The position numbers and the translations under genes were made by a program. The notes below the pieces were generated by a model. It was not told where the DNA came from, ran no database searches, and saw only the letters and a list, made by a program, of their open reading frames with translations. Positions 20,830 to 30,624 of a stretch of 64,000 nt of DNA are shown piece by piece. The stretch comes from Gracilaria gracilis (Eukaryota > Rhodophyta > Florideophyceae > Gracilariales > Gracilariaceae): positions 62,001 to 126,000 of the forward strand of contig JARGSG010000109.1 in assembly GCA_030374805.1 (NCBI GenBank), given 5' to 3'. Each line of letters opens with the position of its first letter. Position 1 is the stretch's first letter.

Positions 20830-21405
20830 TCACAATGCCGAAAACGAAAGCGCCACCCCGTTGATGCAATAACGCAGCCCAGTCGGGGCCGGCCCATCTT
20901 CGAAAACATGCCCCAAGTGGCCACCACATCTTGCGCAAGAAATCTCCTTCCGCAACAACAACCGGTCACTGAACGACTGCTTCACCCGAACGCGCTTCTC
21001 CACCGAGTAGGTGAAAGACGGCCACCCCGTCCCCGAATTGAACTTGGCCTCCGACGGAAACACCGGCGCGCCGCACCCCGCGCAACAGAACGTGCCGCGA
21101 CGCTTCTCGTCATTGAGCGCAGAAGTGAACGGCCGCTCCGTGCCGTGCTCGCGCAGCACGTAGAACTGTGCCTCCGTCAGCCGTTCGCGCCATTCGGCCT
21201 CCGAGCGAGGCAGCTCGCCGTCGGCTGCGGCGCGCGCGCAGACGGTGGTGGCGATGAGGGGGGAGAACGGCACGAGTCGGAGTATCGCGCGGCGCGACAG
21301 TCGGTGGGAAGATAGTGGTGACGGGCGGGGCGACGGTGGCTGTGGTGGACGTGGCGCGTCGCCGGAGCGGCCTATGACTGCGAAGCTGAAGGCGGCGCGA
21401 AACAT
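20830..21405 (-). CDS. msrB: Peptide methionine-R-sulfoxide reductase (MsrB)
   Basis: 191 residues. The first ~60 are rich in Pro/Ser/Arg and include a double Arg before a hydrophobic run, as in a bipartite or organelle-targeting leader; plastid or lumen targeting is inferred. The MsrB domain follows: two zinc-binding pairs, C-A-G-C-G-A-P-V-F and C-A-R-C-G-G-H-L-G-H-V-F, the fold motif S-G-T-G-W-P-S-F, and the catalytic R-Y-C-I-N. After the catalytic Cys it reads G-V-A-L-S-F where most family members have S-A/V-x-L-x-F. It reduces methionine-R-sulfoxide in oxidised proteins using thioredoxin. The only Cys that could resolve are in the leader or near the zinc sites. Confidence 0.93.
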   Translation of the reverse strand: MFRAAFSFAVIGRSGDAPRPPQPPSPRPSPLSSHRLSRRAILRLVPFSPLIATTVCARAAADGELPRSEAEWRERLTEAQFYVLREHGTERPFTSALNDEKRRGTFCCAGCGAPVFPSEAKFNSGTGWPSFTYSVEKRVRVKQSFSDRLLLRKEISCARCGGHLGHVFEDGPAPTGLRYCINGVALSFSAL

Positions 21406-21548
21406 GGCGGGGCGGAGGCGAGCGCTTCCGTGGGGCGTTCGCGAGCGAATGTCGGTTGCGGTCTGCCGCTTCCCGTGTTCCCCGATCCCGCGGTGAGCAG
21501 AGCTGCGCAGTTGAACCGAAATTCGCGATTTGAGCCAGTTTGCCGTTG

Positions 21549-21686
21549 GTTACCCTTGGGTAGCCTTGTTTGCGACTTCTTTGCCTCCATGGCGATCATG
21601 ATGATCGATTGATGGCGATTATCATAATCGATCATCATGACCGACAAGGTGGCAATAAGTCGCAAACAAGGCTACCCAAGGGTAAC
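21549..21686. repeat. Perfect 30-bp inverted repeat element (MITE-like)
   Basis: 21549-21578 and 21657-21686 are exact reverse complements over 30 bp (starting GTTACCCTTGGGTAGCC). The 78-bp centre is itself palindromic around GATCATGATGATCGAT/ATCGATCATCATGAC. No clear target duplication is visible, so the class is uncertain. It lies upstream of MsrB. Confidence 0.75.
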
Positions 21687-21775
21687 GCTAACGCTACCAT
21701 CATGATTATCGTTCTCGGCCGTCAGCCTCACCGAGTTGAATACGCCGTGGCCTAATCCCATCAGGTTGAACACAG

Positions 21776-22500
21776 CTACACTGTCCCTTCATGAGCTTTC
21801 CGGAGCTTCCTGGCTAGTTGACTAACGTCGCCGCTGCCTTCCTGAAGCTGGGATACGAAACCACGATTTGCTGCCATATTAACAGAGATGGCCACGCTGT
21901 GCTCAGCAACTCCGGCAAGGGCTTCACCATGTACACGGACAGCATCCAGAACGAGGATGCCAGAACGAGGACAGTTCCTCTGTGCTTCACCATATTGCGC
22001 TGGTTTCTGACACGCGCCTTCCAGAAGGTTACGCAATAGGCGGCAAGCATCCCCCACGCTTGGATTTGTTCAGCGTTTGGATGGACAGAAAGCGCACCCA
22101 CGACCACTTTGAGACCACCGCATTTCAATACCGCCTCGTTGTTGTTGCGGTTGCGGAAAGCAAGATTGGCCAAGGTCAAGCAACCTTGAGTTTGAATACC
22201 AGAGCGTAGCTAATGATCTCTCATAATTCCCACCACGGCCTCAATGCCGCCGTTTTCGCCAATGCATCTTCAACAGTTTTCAGAAGCGGTTACGCGCCTG
22301 AGGATAGTCAAAGCACGATCAGCTACTTTGGGATCAGTGCGATACTGTCGCATTGCCTCCACGATGAAAGGAATTAGAATTTCCTTCGGGCCCAAGCCGC
22401 CGGCCAACTCTGATAGAGTTTCAGGGTATTCATCAGTTTGTTTACCCAGACGTTCAAAGGCCATGGCCACTCTTTCTCCTCGTTCGCTGATGCTGGCCTA
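21776..22500 (-). pseudogene. Armadillo-repeat protein pseudogene
   Basis: On the minus strand several frames together read as ARM repeats: G-G-I-E-A-V-V-G-I-M-R, L-T-L-A-N-L-A-F-R-N-x-x-N-N-E-A-V-L-K-C-G-G-L, then A-C-R-L-L-R-N-L-L-E-G. A stop near 22225 and a frameshift near 22045 break it. The pattern resembles ARMC6-type proteins. The upstream part to about 22856 contains an open but low-complexity frame that may be its old N-terminus. Confidence 0.6.
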
Positions 22501-22899
22501 ATCCTCTGCTGGGGAGTTATCCAATGGAGCGACAGTCTCCAATGCGGAAAGAGGGCCACGTCTCTCCTACCAGAAATGGTAGTGGGTGTTTCAAGTATTG
22601 TGACCTTCAGGCGTTGCCGTTGCGCTGCATTGGACGGTGGGGGAGGCGGTTTGCCGTTCGAGCTGCTCGCTTTCGCAGCAGTGGTCTCCTGAGGATCCAA
22701 ATCATCGAAGCGCAACGCGTTAGGTACACCAATGGACTTCTGGGATCGCAAATGGAAAGAGCCCCAGGGGTTTCGACGGTGCACCGGTCGCTGGTTGTAT
22801 GCGGCCCACGTGGGCGAACGGTTACTGTTACGATCGCCTTCTGCCGCAATGACCATACTGGCCTAACACAAGGATCCTTGATCATGGAGAATTCATCGT

Positions 22900-24087
22900 C
22901 TAGAAACGTATGGGATACAACGTTCCGCCTATTGGTTTCTGCTCTGATGCTGGGAAGTTCCTTGTTTGTTCTTCACCATTAGCTGTCTCAAAGATTGGTC
23001 CTTTGTACACTTTGTCGTCTGTCATGCGTCTCATATCTCCATGATTGCGCTCAAGCAAAGTGTTCTTGTGTAAAAAGTTGGGAACCTTAGACTTTTCATG
23101 CACGTAAGACCAGGGACCCATTATAGCTCGATAGTCCGGTCGACCATTGCTTCCGTTTGGCATTCCCTTGGGAAGTGTGATGCGATTATGCTCTATTAAG
23201 TTGTTTCCCAGGTCACCCACATGAAAGCTAATTTCTTGCTCGAAATTGTTGTCATACAAGACGTTGTATTCCGCCCGATTGCCTTGTATAGATATGTGTC
23301 GAAGCTGAGTAGCTTTTGACTTTGTGATAAGATTGTCTCGTCCTAGAATGATCCAGTATCCATGAGACCCTGCGTGCTTGTTGTGTACTCGATTGACCAC
23401 GAGGTTTCGCATTGTAATATGCTGCCCGGCGCAACGAAGAGGAAAGTTGGCACTGTCCAAGATTTTGACGTTATCAATCCAACAGTCTCTTGCCAACTTC
23501 GAAAAGTAAACAGAAATGTTACTGTTGCCTGGCAATTCCTTATTCTTCTTGTTGTTGCCAATGTTCCATTTGCGCTTTGGCCTCCCCCATGAGCCCATGA
23601 TGGTCATTCGATATATTCCACTACCTTCAATATCTCCTATGTAAAACGCTGAGCGAGACGTCATGTTTACGATGCAACGAACACCATCTCGACTTTGACC
23701 TTTGAGTATTATGTTGCTTTTCATTCGAACTCGATCGTTGATGTGATATACGCCATTCTTGAGAAGCAATACTCGATACTTTCCGCCGTTTCGCTGCAGA
23801 TCCAGTTCGAGTTCAGTAATCTTCTCATTGATGTGTTCACTGCTCCCACCGTGAAGCACGACATGAGCTTTAGAATTGTGTACATCCGGTATTTGTTTTG
23901 TTGTTCCAGCCTGAGACCACCGTCTCATTTGAGGAAAGGACATTGCATTGTTTTGGATGGCCTGTTGGTCGACTTTCTCCGGGTAAACACTTGGTTTGGG
24001 TCGTATAGTGAGTATGGTGTATATTCCGAAAACAAGCAAGAAGGTGTACCACATACTGATATTGTTGGCGTTCGGGAGGGAATCCAT
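22900..24087 (-). CDS. Parallel beta-helix (pectin-lyase-fold) protein with N-terminal membrane anchor
   Basis: 395 residues. Residues ~12-30 (W-Y-T-F-L-L-V-F-G-I-Y-T-I-L) form a single hydrophobic segment not followed by a good cleavage site, suggesting a type II Golgi/ER membrane anchor. From about residue 75 the sequence shows G-x-Y-x-I/V turns and repeated I-x-N / N-x-I-x-x-N rungs typical of right-handed beta-helices. Enzymes of this fold lyse, hydrolyse or epimerise polysaccharides, so a cell-wall or extracellular polysaccharide role is plausible, but I see no family-specific catalytic motif. Confidence 0.7.
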   Translation of the reverse strand: MDSLPNANNISMWYTFLLVFGIYTILTIRPKPSVYPEKVDQQAIQNNAMSFPQMRRWSQAGTTKQIPDVHNSKAHVVLHGGSSEHINEKITELELDLQRNGGKYRVLLLKNGVYHINDRVRMKSNIILKGQSRDGVRCIVNMTSRSAFYIGDIEGSGIYRMTIMGSWGRPKRKWNIGNNKKNKELPGNSNISVYFSKLARDCWIDNVKILDSANFPLRCAGQHITMRNLVVNRVHNKHAGSHGYWIILGRDNLITKSKATQLRHISIQGNRAEYNVLYDNNFEQEISFHVGDLGNNLIEHNRITLPKGMPNGSNGRPDYRAIMGPWSYVHEKSKVPNFLHKNTLLERNHGDMRRMTDDKVYKGPIFETANGEEQTRNFPASEQKPIGGTLYPIRF

Positions 24088-24671
24088 GAGTTGAAGACCT
24101 CTGTCGAAATGAGTGGCAGAAGTCCTAATGAATGAATCTGACAGAATATCGGCATATCATTGCTTTCGGGCGACTACCTACTACTATGGTATCCGTAGTA
24201 CGACGGTACCTTCATATGTATACTCCACCCAAGAAACGCGAGGATTTCTAGCAGTCCCGAGGTTACTCGTGGCCACGGCAGCTACCTGTACAGTATTTGG
24301 ATATCTGTCATTGCTTCCCTGCACGCGCATTCTCGCGAGAGGCACGGGAGTATTTTATGAAATCGATAGATTAAATGTGGATCAACTTGAGGAGTGCTTT
24401 GCTTCTGGACTCTTTATGTATTATCTATCGCAGTGTGCAATTAAGGAAGGAAACAGTTGGGAGCAAAACGTGTACAGTACCATGCGACGTTACGAAGACG
24501 TGCTGGGCTGCTTGTTGAGTGCGGTGTGATAAAGGAATATGGACAACAGGATTTAGCTTGACGACAAGATGAAACTTACATTGTGTTGTTCGTCATGGTA
24601 CGATCTGTGACATCAACTGCTGTAATACAAGCACAATTGCAAAGCAGGGCGCGCTCTGACAAGGTCGGTGC

Positions 24672-24770
24672 TCTGAAGACGTTACATACAGGTGCTGAAC
24701 TCGGAAACAATGGAGCGATGCATCGTTCGAATGATACAGACGTTACATGCCTCAGGGTTTCCCAGTGACA
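24672..24770 (+). pseudogene. Fragment of an alpha-carbonic anhydrase C-terminus
   Basis: The reading A-E-L-G-N-N-G-A-M-H-R-S-N-D-T-D-V-T-C-L matches the end of the intact carbonic anhydrase (A-E-F-G-N-N-R-P-V-H-R-L-N-D-R-E-V-T-C-F at about 19210-19272). Nothing of the zinc domain is found upstream, so it is a remnant of a duplicated gene. Confidence 0.6.
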
Positions 24771-25255
24771 AATGTTGTGTTCTCTGGCCTTCACTTGTAC
24801 ATTATATGTGTGTACGGTTTCGGTAGAAGGCAACGCGTTGGAATACGTTTAGCTGTAAAGTGCGGACTGTAACTGTGCTAAGCGGGAGCGACGATATTGG
24901 CGCTCACATGCTCTACAGATGAGGGCTCCAGGAGTGAATTGACATGGAATTGGTTTGGCTATCTATCTATATATACTCACCGCTCGGTGCTTGCGCAAGT
25001 TGTGTATGACACGCGGCTCTCGCGACGCGCGCTGCAGCATGAATGGATACATGTACAAGCGTAGGTATCCAATACGCCTACGGTTGCTCGGCGGAGACGC
25101 AATCTGCAGCGGCAGCGGTAAGCTGCATCTCACGCACGCAACTGCGGCGGCGCCGCCCAATGGCAGCGGCGCACGTAGCGCACGTCGCAACAACACGTCA
25201 GCGCTTGTCACGCCGCGCGCGCGCCGCAAGCAGCAGCATCGCGCAGCGCTCGGCG
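24771..25255. other. Intergenic region upstream of the CPEPP gene
   Basis: Holds a short TATC/TATA microsatellite at about 24959-24973 and a GC-rich promoter-proximal stretch. No supported gene. Confidence 0.4.
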
Positions 25256-25262
25256 TATATAA
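25256..25262 (+). promoter_or_regulatory. TATA box of the CPEPP-repeat gene
   Basis: TATATAA in GC-rich DNA, 84 bp before the ATG at 25340. Confidence 0.6.
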
Positions 25263-25339
25263 GACGCGCCTCCGTTGTGCGTCGCTCCCACTCGCACACG
25301 CCGTCCGACAAACAGCGGCGCGTCGCGCACGCAGACGCC

Positions 25340-25636
25340 ATGGGCAGGTGCTGTCGACGCTGCTGCGTCACAGTCAAGACCTGCTGCCCACAGTGCCCGG
25401 AGCCGCCGCCATGCCCCGAGCCTCCGCCGTGCCCCGAGCCTCCGCCGTGCCCCGAGCCTCCGCCGTGCCCGGAGCCTCCGCCGTGCCCGGAGCCTCCGCC
25501 GTGCCCGGAGCCGCCTCCATGCCCGGAGCCGCCTCCATGCCCGGAGCCGCCGCCGTGCCCGGAGCCACCGCCATGTCCGCCCGTGAAGAAGTGCTGCTAT
25601 CGGAAGAGGTGTTGTAGGAAGCGTTGTTGTTGCTGA
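25340..25636 (+). CDS. Cysteine/proline repeat protein (CPEPP repeats)
   Basis: 98 residues. M-G-R-C-C-R-R-C-C at the start, about ten tandem C-P-E-P-P-P units (15-18-nt DNA repeats at 25398-25575), and a basic Cys-rich end (K-K-C-C-Y-R-K-R-C-C-R-K-R-C-C-C). No signal peptide. I chose ATG 25340 because it opens the Cys-rich block just downstream of the TATA box. Such compositions occur in keratin-associated and metal- or wall-binding structural proteins; no homology is claimed. Cross-linking through Cys or metal chelation are the obvious guesses. Confidence 0.65.
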   Translation: MGRCCRRCCVTVKTCCPQCPEPPPCPEPPPCPEPPPCPEPPPCPEPPPCPEPPPCPEPPPCPEPPPCPEPPPCPEPPPCPPVKKCCYRKRCCRKRCCC

Positions 25637-26086
25637 CGAGCGATGTACTCTTTGTCATCGATACTTTGTGCGACGTATTCGATGATGACAAACTGTAACA
25701 ACACTGAGTTAGATACACTCGCAAGTATCGCATGCCACACTCGAGAGATGACACACAACAAGCGCCCAATAAACGAACATACAATAGATAGCCGTCATTT
25801 CGAGTCATCCCCACATTGTTTGTTTGTCATCATCTCACAGCGTTAGCGCACCAATTCGCCCAGGCGAAACGCGCTCGGGCCTCGAGCGCGAGTGGCCCGC
25901 AACAGCGGCGGCCGCCTTCCTTGTCCCGGCACACACAGCGCGCGACGCCTATTCCGCGCACCGCCAGCCGCCCTTCGGCTGTTCTCGCCACCTGCTCGCC
26001 ACCCAGAATAAGCGATGCAGTGCTCAAGCCAAGCACGCAACGGCTCCAAAGCAGTCTGCCACACGCCTTGAGCAGCCGCCAAAACC

Positions 26087-26614
26087 ATGAAGCGTCTGCT
26101 GCTGCTGCTGTGCATCGGCAGTGTACTCGTCGCGCAATCGCTGTCATGTAGCTGCATCGCGCAAACGCTGGAGCGCGCATATTGCAGCGCCACCACGTCG
26201 TTCCGCGCAACCATCCTCACCAGGTTCGACAACTGCGCCGCGCGTCGCTGCCACGCGCAGAAGGACCGCGAAAACGGCCGTCTCACGTACATCGCCAACG
26301 TGACGCAGCTGATGAAAGGAAGCATGCCAGAGGACGGGATCGCGTATCTGGAGACAAGCATCGACGCCAATCAATGCGGCTCCAACAGTTTACTGGACAA
26401 CGAGGAGTATCTGTTCACGCTCAACTCGCAGCTGAGCGACGACTTCCGCTGCCCCAGCAGCGTGTTCCTCGTCTCCAGCTGCGAGTTCATCCAGAGCTGG
26501 CACTCGCTGTCGTCGGACGCCAAGCAGTTCATCGCCGACAACGTGCGCACCGGCAACAAACTGTGCGGCGATCCGTTTGCGACAAGTGAAGCTTCTCCAA
26601 CACCCACCCCGTAA
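26087..26614 (+). CDS. Secreted NTR/TIMP-like protein
   Basis: 175 residues. Signal peptide M-K-R-L-L-L-L-L-C-I-G-S-V-L-V-A followed by S-L-S and a mature N-terminus C-S-C, the Cys-x-Cys that defines tissue inhibitors of metalloproteinases. Then come an A-x-x-I/V strand block, Y-x-x-N-V-T-x-L-x-K-G, a middle Cys (Q-C-G), Y-L-F-T-L, and late Cys residues at C-P-S and S-C-E-F as in NTR domains. In animals TIMPs block metalloproteinases by inserting the N-terminal Cys at the zinc. Whether this protein inhibits anything is unknown. It converges on the multicopper oxidase gene. Confidence 0.75.
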   Translation: MKRLLLLLCIGSVLVAQSLSCSCIAQTLERAYCSATTSFRATILTRFDNCAARRCHAQKDRENGRLTYIANVTQLMKGSMPEDGIAYLETSIDANQCGSNSLLDNEEYLFTLNSQLSDDFRCPSSVFLVSSCEFIQSWHSLSSDAKQFIADNVRTGNKLCGDPFATSEASPTPTP

Positions 26615-26751
26615 AAGAAAAAACGTGTTCACGTGCGCCACGCGTGCAGCTGTATCGCCTTCCCACACCTTTTGCTCTACACAACCCTCGTCATGTCCCA
26701 CAGCGTCGCACTCTCTCATCGGGCCATCGCCAAGATGCATCCCATGAGCGC

Positions 26752-26784
26752 ATCGGTGCGATGCATCGATTGCATCGCACCGAT
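26752..26784. terminator. 14-bp perfect inverted repeat between convergent genes
   Basis: ATCGGTGCGATGCA (26752-26765) and TGCATCGCACCGAT (26771-26784) enclose a 5-bp loop, midway between the stops of the TIMP-like gene (26614) and the multicopper oxidase (26868). It could help 3'-end formation from both sides or be a protein site; inferred from position only. Confidence 0.35.
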
Positions 26785-26867
26785 CAAGCCCATAATTCCA
26801 AGCCTCCTGCCACCACAGGCGCTTCTTCTTCTCCCACCGCGGCAAAGCGCGCAGCGCTTCTCAGCAC

Positions 26868-29039
26868 TCATCCGCGCTTGACGCCCTTCTTCGTCGCCCC
26901 GCTCTTCGTCTTCGCGCCTGAGGGTTTCCCGCGCTGCAGCATGGGCGGCGCGCTGATCTTCGACACCGTGCCGCAGTACTGCGTGCCGGCTGGCGCCTTC
27001 GGGATGTCGTCCGCGTCGCCGATTTGAACCACAAAGCCCATCCCCATCACCAAATGTCTGTCAAACGTGCACCGTGGTCGCCAACCGTTAGTCTTTCTGT
27101 CGCGCTGTTCGAGTCGCCGTGTTTGTCGCAGAATGGTCGTAACTTACGGTAAGATGTGGCAGTCTACGCCATCGTCAGCACGTCGTCGTCAATGTCAAAC
27201 AGATTGGTTAGATGTTGCTGTTGTTCCTGCTCTTCCTCAACGCATGGAATGAGAACGGCTTCACTTACGGAAATGGGCCGCACCTGGGTTGTTCGCTTTC
27301 ATGCGCATCACCGTCCAGGAGCCGGGGTACAACATGGCCGTGTTTCTGGACACGGCGCGCTGCGTGTTGTACGTCTTGATGCTGCTTTGGTTCCACGCCG
27401 TGTTATACTCGCCGAATCCGAGCACCCAGAAGTTGTGCAAGTGAAGATGCCTGTCACGGGAAAGTCGTACGGGAACGATGTTAGTAATCATATATGCCGA
27501 AGCTCAACCCAGGGGATGCTGTTGTTCAATGTGTCACGTACCATGGATGAATCTCATCCGCTCCGCCTAACGCCACCGTGTTCTGGAACACCCAGTCGAT
27601 CACTTCGTCCTTTGCAACTTTCACTACCTGTGTCCCCACCTTGCACGACTCGGACAGCCCGTTCTTGAACAGGCTCTTTGTGTAATCGAAGGGCGTCGGT
27701 ATGGTTGTTTGTTCAACATATTTCCTGGTGTCACGATTCACCTCTAATTTGATTGAGTGCAGTATCGGCGATTCGCCGTCAACGTAAGATATGTTGTTCA
27801 GCGCCCATACAAGTCTTTCGTCTGGAAGTCTATTTTGTGTACCAAGGAACACAAACGTTCGATTGGCTGGCGGAAGCTTGGTCACTCTTCTTGAGCGGAA
27901 GCGACGCGCGTGCATCAGTGACCATGTGATGTCTTCCTTTCCGGGTGGAGTTGGTGGCCTTCGTAACGGCTTGTCGGCACCACTGTTCCTACTGTAGCGA
28001 AGAATGGCTAGTCCTTGCGGTCCGCTCTTTCTATGGCGTATGTTGGTCTGCATCCAGAACAAGCCTGTGTGAATATGTGATTGCGCTCATGCTCTACTGT
28101 CAGAAGTTGTCGCTATGTGATTGGATTCTTTGTGAAAAGAAAAGGAGAGAGTTACTTACCGTTGTTACGACGAGTTCTTCTCAGTTGTCGCAACGATTTT
28201 GTTCGTAGCAGCGCGCTGAAGGACTGGCCGGGACCTATATCAAGAAACCTTGTACTGAATGGTTTTAGCAAGGTGGTTTCCGCTTCGACCATTCGAAGAT
28301 TATGGGCGTCGATATTGAAGTTGAGGAAGGCTAGGGACGAAGCGCCCACAATGCGCAGTCGATATGTGGTAGATGGCTTCACATCAATTATGAGGGGCCC
28401 TTTCTCTCCCGTGTTCGGATTACACTTACCAGAGTCAATATCGGCCTCAGTGCAATTGAAATCTCCCTTGCCGTTTATGAGGAATGATTGGGCGTCGCCC
28501 ACCCATTTGAAGGGCACACCCACCAAACCGGCTATCTGTTCTGCACCGCTTGCATGGTACCAATCGTTGAGAAGTAACACGATATCCTTGTGTTTGCCTA
28601 CTATCTTTTGATCACCGTCGACGATGATGGCGCCATACAGCGAGCTCTTTTGCAAGCCGGAATGCGAGTGCCACCACAGAGTTCCCGGTGCGTCCAACTT
28701 GAAGCGATATACAAAAGTCTCGCCAGGGCCGATCGGGCACTGTGTGATTCCTGGCACGCCGTCACTCCATGGAGTGCCGGTTTGCTTTATGCCATGCCAG
28801 TGAATAGTTGTGGACTCAGTGGGTAGGCGGTTTATGACGGTGATCTGCACGATGTCGTTCACTTTGCCCCGCAGCGTTGGTCCGGGATACTGGTTGTTGA
28901 CGACGGGCACGAGCTTTTTGCGGCCATCCGGAAGGACGGTCTTGTAGGTTATGGTCCAGGTCTGGTTTATGAAGGCGGCCTGCGTAACGGCGGCCCCCAT
29001 GAGCGCGAGCAAAAGGAAAGCGGAGAGCTGGATTGCCAT
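26868..29039 (-). CDS. Secreted multicopper oxidase (laccase/ascorbate-oxidase type), five exons
   Basis: Exons 29039-28160, 28064-27542, 27450-27269, 27163-27148 and 27057-26868 join in frame to 596 residues; introns (95, 91, 105, 90 bp) have GT...AG ends. Signal peptide M-A-I-Q-L-S-A-F-L-L-L-A. Copper ligands: H-W-H-G (residues 80-83), W-W-H-S-H (122-126), H-P-W-H-L-H-L-H spanning the exon 2/3 junction, and H-C-H-I-L-P-H spanning exons 3, 4 and 5. The 16-nt exon 4 encodes most of that last motif, so without it the type 1 copper site is lost. The enzyme should oxidise phenols or similar donors and reduce O2 to water outside the cell. The start was chosen for the signal peptide. The long spacing between H-S-H and H-P-W fits three cupredoxin domains. 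Confidence 0.92.
27148..27163 (-). other. 16-nt microexon of the multicopper oxidase
   Basis: ACTGCCACATCTTACC, preceded by GGCGTAG and followed by GTAAGTT on the minus strand. It completes His from exon 3, encodes C-H-I-L, and gives two bases of Pro. The next exon supplies the His of H-C-H-x-x-x-H. Confidence 0.85.
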
Positions 29040-29743
29040 CCTCGCGATGTGTTTTGGAAGCGATCGTACTTGGTAGCTAATGGAAGAAGGGGGATGGTGG
29101 AGGGCTGTGTTTATGAAGGGCTGGGGTTCTTGGCAACGATGACGTTAGCGACATGAGTTGGCACGCAGCCTTATACCAGTAGGCTTCGAATACTACGGAA
29201 GAAGTACGCGCATTTGGTGATTGTGAGACGGCCTGCGGCTACGTTCCACCTTTTCGCGAACATGATGGAACGGAGATGCTTCCCTACCCTAATTCACTCT
29301 TTGTGAGGAGCAGTGTTGGAAATCGATGCCAATGTGGCGCGACCGCAGCCTCGAAGAAGTTGAAAACTGTCAGTTTGCGTGATCATGCCGAAGCTGCCGT
29401 GTCGAACGCATGATTCGGACTGTAAGACGGACAACTATCTAGCTCGCAGGGCGCGTGTATGATATCGGCGGCCGCCATCTCAATACGGACGCTAACCCTT
29501 CGCAGAGAACAGCTAACGCAAGGTTGCGGGGTGTGGCATACCGTGTGCCCATTTGCAAGCATGAGCACGCGCGATTCGCGAATCACGCAATGCCACGTTC
29601 TTGGAAACGCTTTAGCTTTTGGTGGAACGCTTGTGTGCAATGTGTGGCGACACACTGCTTCCAGGAAGTCAGAGGCTGACTTGTATCATACGGGAAGTTC
29701 GAATATGGTTCTCTTGTGCGCAACGTGGTTCATACAGAGCTCC
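29040..29743. other. Upstream region of the multicopper oxidase and target of the LTR array
   Basis: About 700 bp of host DNA. It should hold the multicopper oxidase promoter (minus strand); I see no clear TATA box. Short frames here have no recognisable product. It ends at the target GGGGC (29744-29748). Confidence 0.4.
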
Positions 29744-29748
29744 GGGGC

Positions 29749-30140
29749 TGTAATCATTGGTGCGCAGTAGGTGTGTACATAACTTACTTCTGTATTGTGT
29801 ATAGCTTTTTAAATATATATTGAATAAAGTACTTTATCCTACACACTGGCCTGACCGCGCTCGCGCTGGATGGACTTGCTGAAGGTCTGGAACTGTTGTG
29901 GACGGAGTTGGTGCGAGGAGAGTTGCCCGGACTTCTGGAAACAGGAGTCCGAGACGGTTTATATAGTCTAGCAAATAGATGATTGTAGTACTAAAAACAA
30001 CACTACCAATAAAGGCTCTATTCCTACTTTATATTCATATACAGCACTGATAACTCAGTGACCGTACCAGCTGAGCATATGCGCGTGGAAGGGGCAAAAC
30101 CAATGCTTTTAAGCCCCTTCCAAAACTGCCATATGCTACA
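29749..30140 (-). repeat. LTR 1 of the outer element
   Basis: TGTAATCATTGG to CCATATGCTACA on the plus strand, 392 bp. It contains a 9-bp inverted repeat GGAAGGGGC (30087-30095) / GCCCCTTCC (30113-30121), a possible hairpin. On the minus strand a purine-rich tract at 30160-30141 (AAAAGAAAAGAGGAGCAG) precedes it, as expected for the polypurine tract at a 3' LTR. Confidence 0.9.
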
Positions 30141-30299
30141 ACTGCTCCTCTTTTCTTTTAAAATTTGTCCTCAAATTATGTGATATTTTACTTTTGTTTT
30201 CGTTCTTTCTCTTGTTTGGGTTCTGTTTTTTTTTTTTTTTTTTCTTTTCTTTGATTTTATTCTTTTTGTTTCTTTTTATCTTCTCATGTACTTCATTAC

Positions 30300-30619
30300 C
30301 TAGTTTGGGTACGGCAAAAATGAATGTCCGCCGCCTTCGGGAATATTGAATGTAACTGGTGAACCTATTCCTTCTCTTAAGTATTTCGAAACTCGTTCTG
30401 TAATGTGAATATACGCCTTACGTTCTTCTGGGTAATGTCCAATGATCCCAATAATGTAATAATGTAGCTGTATCATTCTACTTTCAGTAAGTGAAAGGCA
30501 TAGTTTTGGTTCATGCCTTTCGTATAACGCAAGTATTGTATTTCTATCAATTTCCGAAATCAATGGTCCATGTAATTGATAGTATGCCAAAGATATGTGG
30601 AATATATTCCATAATATAA
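30300..30619 (-). pseudogene. Third ORF of the outer element, 3' part (split by the nested chromovirus)
   Basis: The frame from V-I-L-W-N-I-F-H to the stop at 30300 continues one that starts at ATG 40455-40453 and runs to 40361. Removing the nested element and one CATTT copy gives an uninterrupted 140-codon frame (139 residues). It has no recognised domain; the C-terminal half is Tyr/Ile/His-rich. The apparent start inside the chromovirus LTR (M-A-P-T-Q-W) is an artefact. It sits where a pol would normally be. Confidence 0.6.
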
Positions 30620-30624
30620 CATTT

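Noticed and set aside
22374-22856. 160-codon minus-strand frame beside the ARM pseudogene
   Set aside because: Low-complexity, no ARM pattern; may be the old N-terminus but cannot be supported as a gene.
24113-24529. 138-codon frame upstream of the beta-helix gene
   Set aside because: No recognisable features, no signal or domain, lies in its promoter region; likely chance.
25398-25575. CRISPR-like regular repeat array
   Set aside because: Contiguous coding minisatellite without spacers, in a eukaryote; no CRISPR array anywhere in the window.
25374-25814. Minus-strand and alternate-frame repeats opposite CPEPP
   Set aside because: Repeats translate as repeats in every frame; only the plus frame with the TATA box and Cys-rich ends is plausible.
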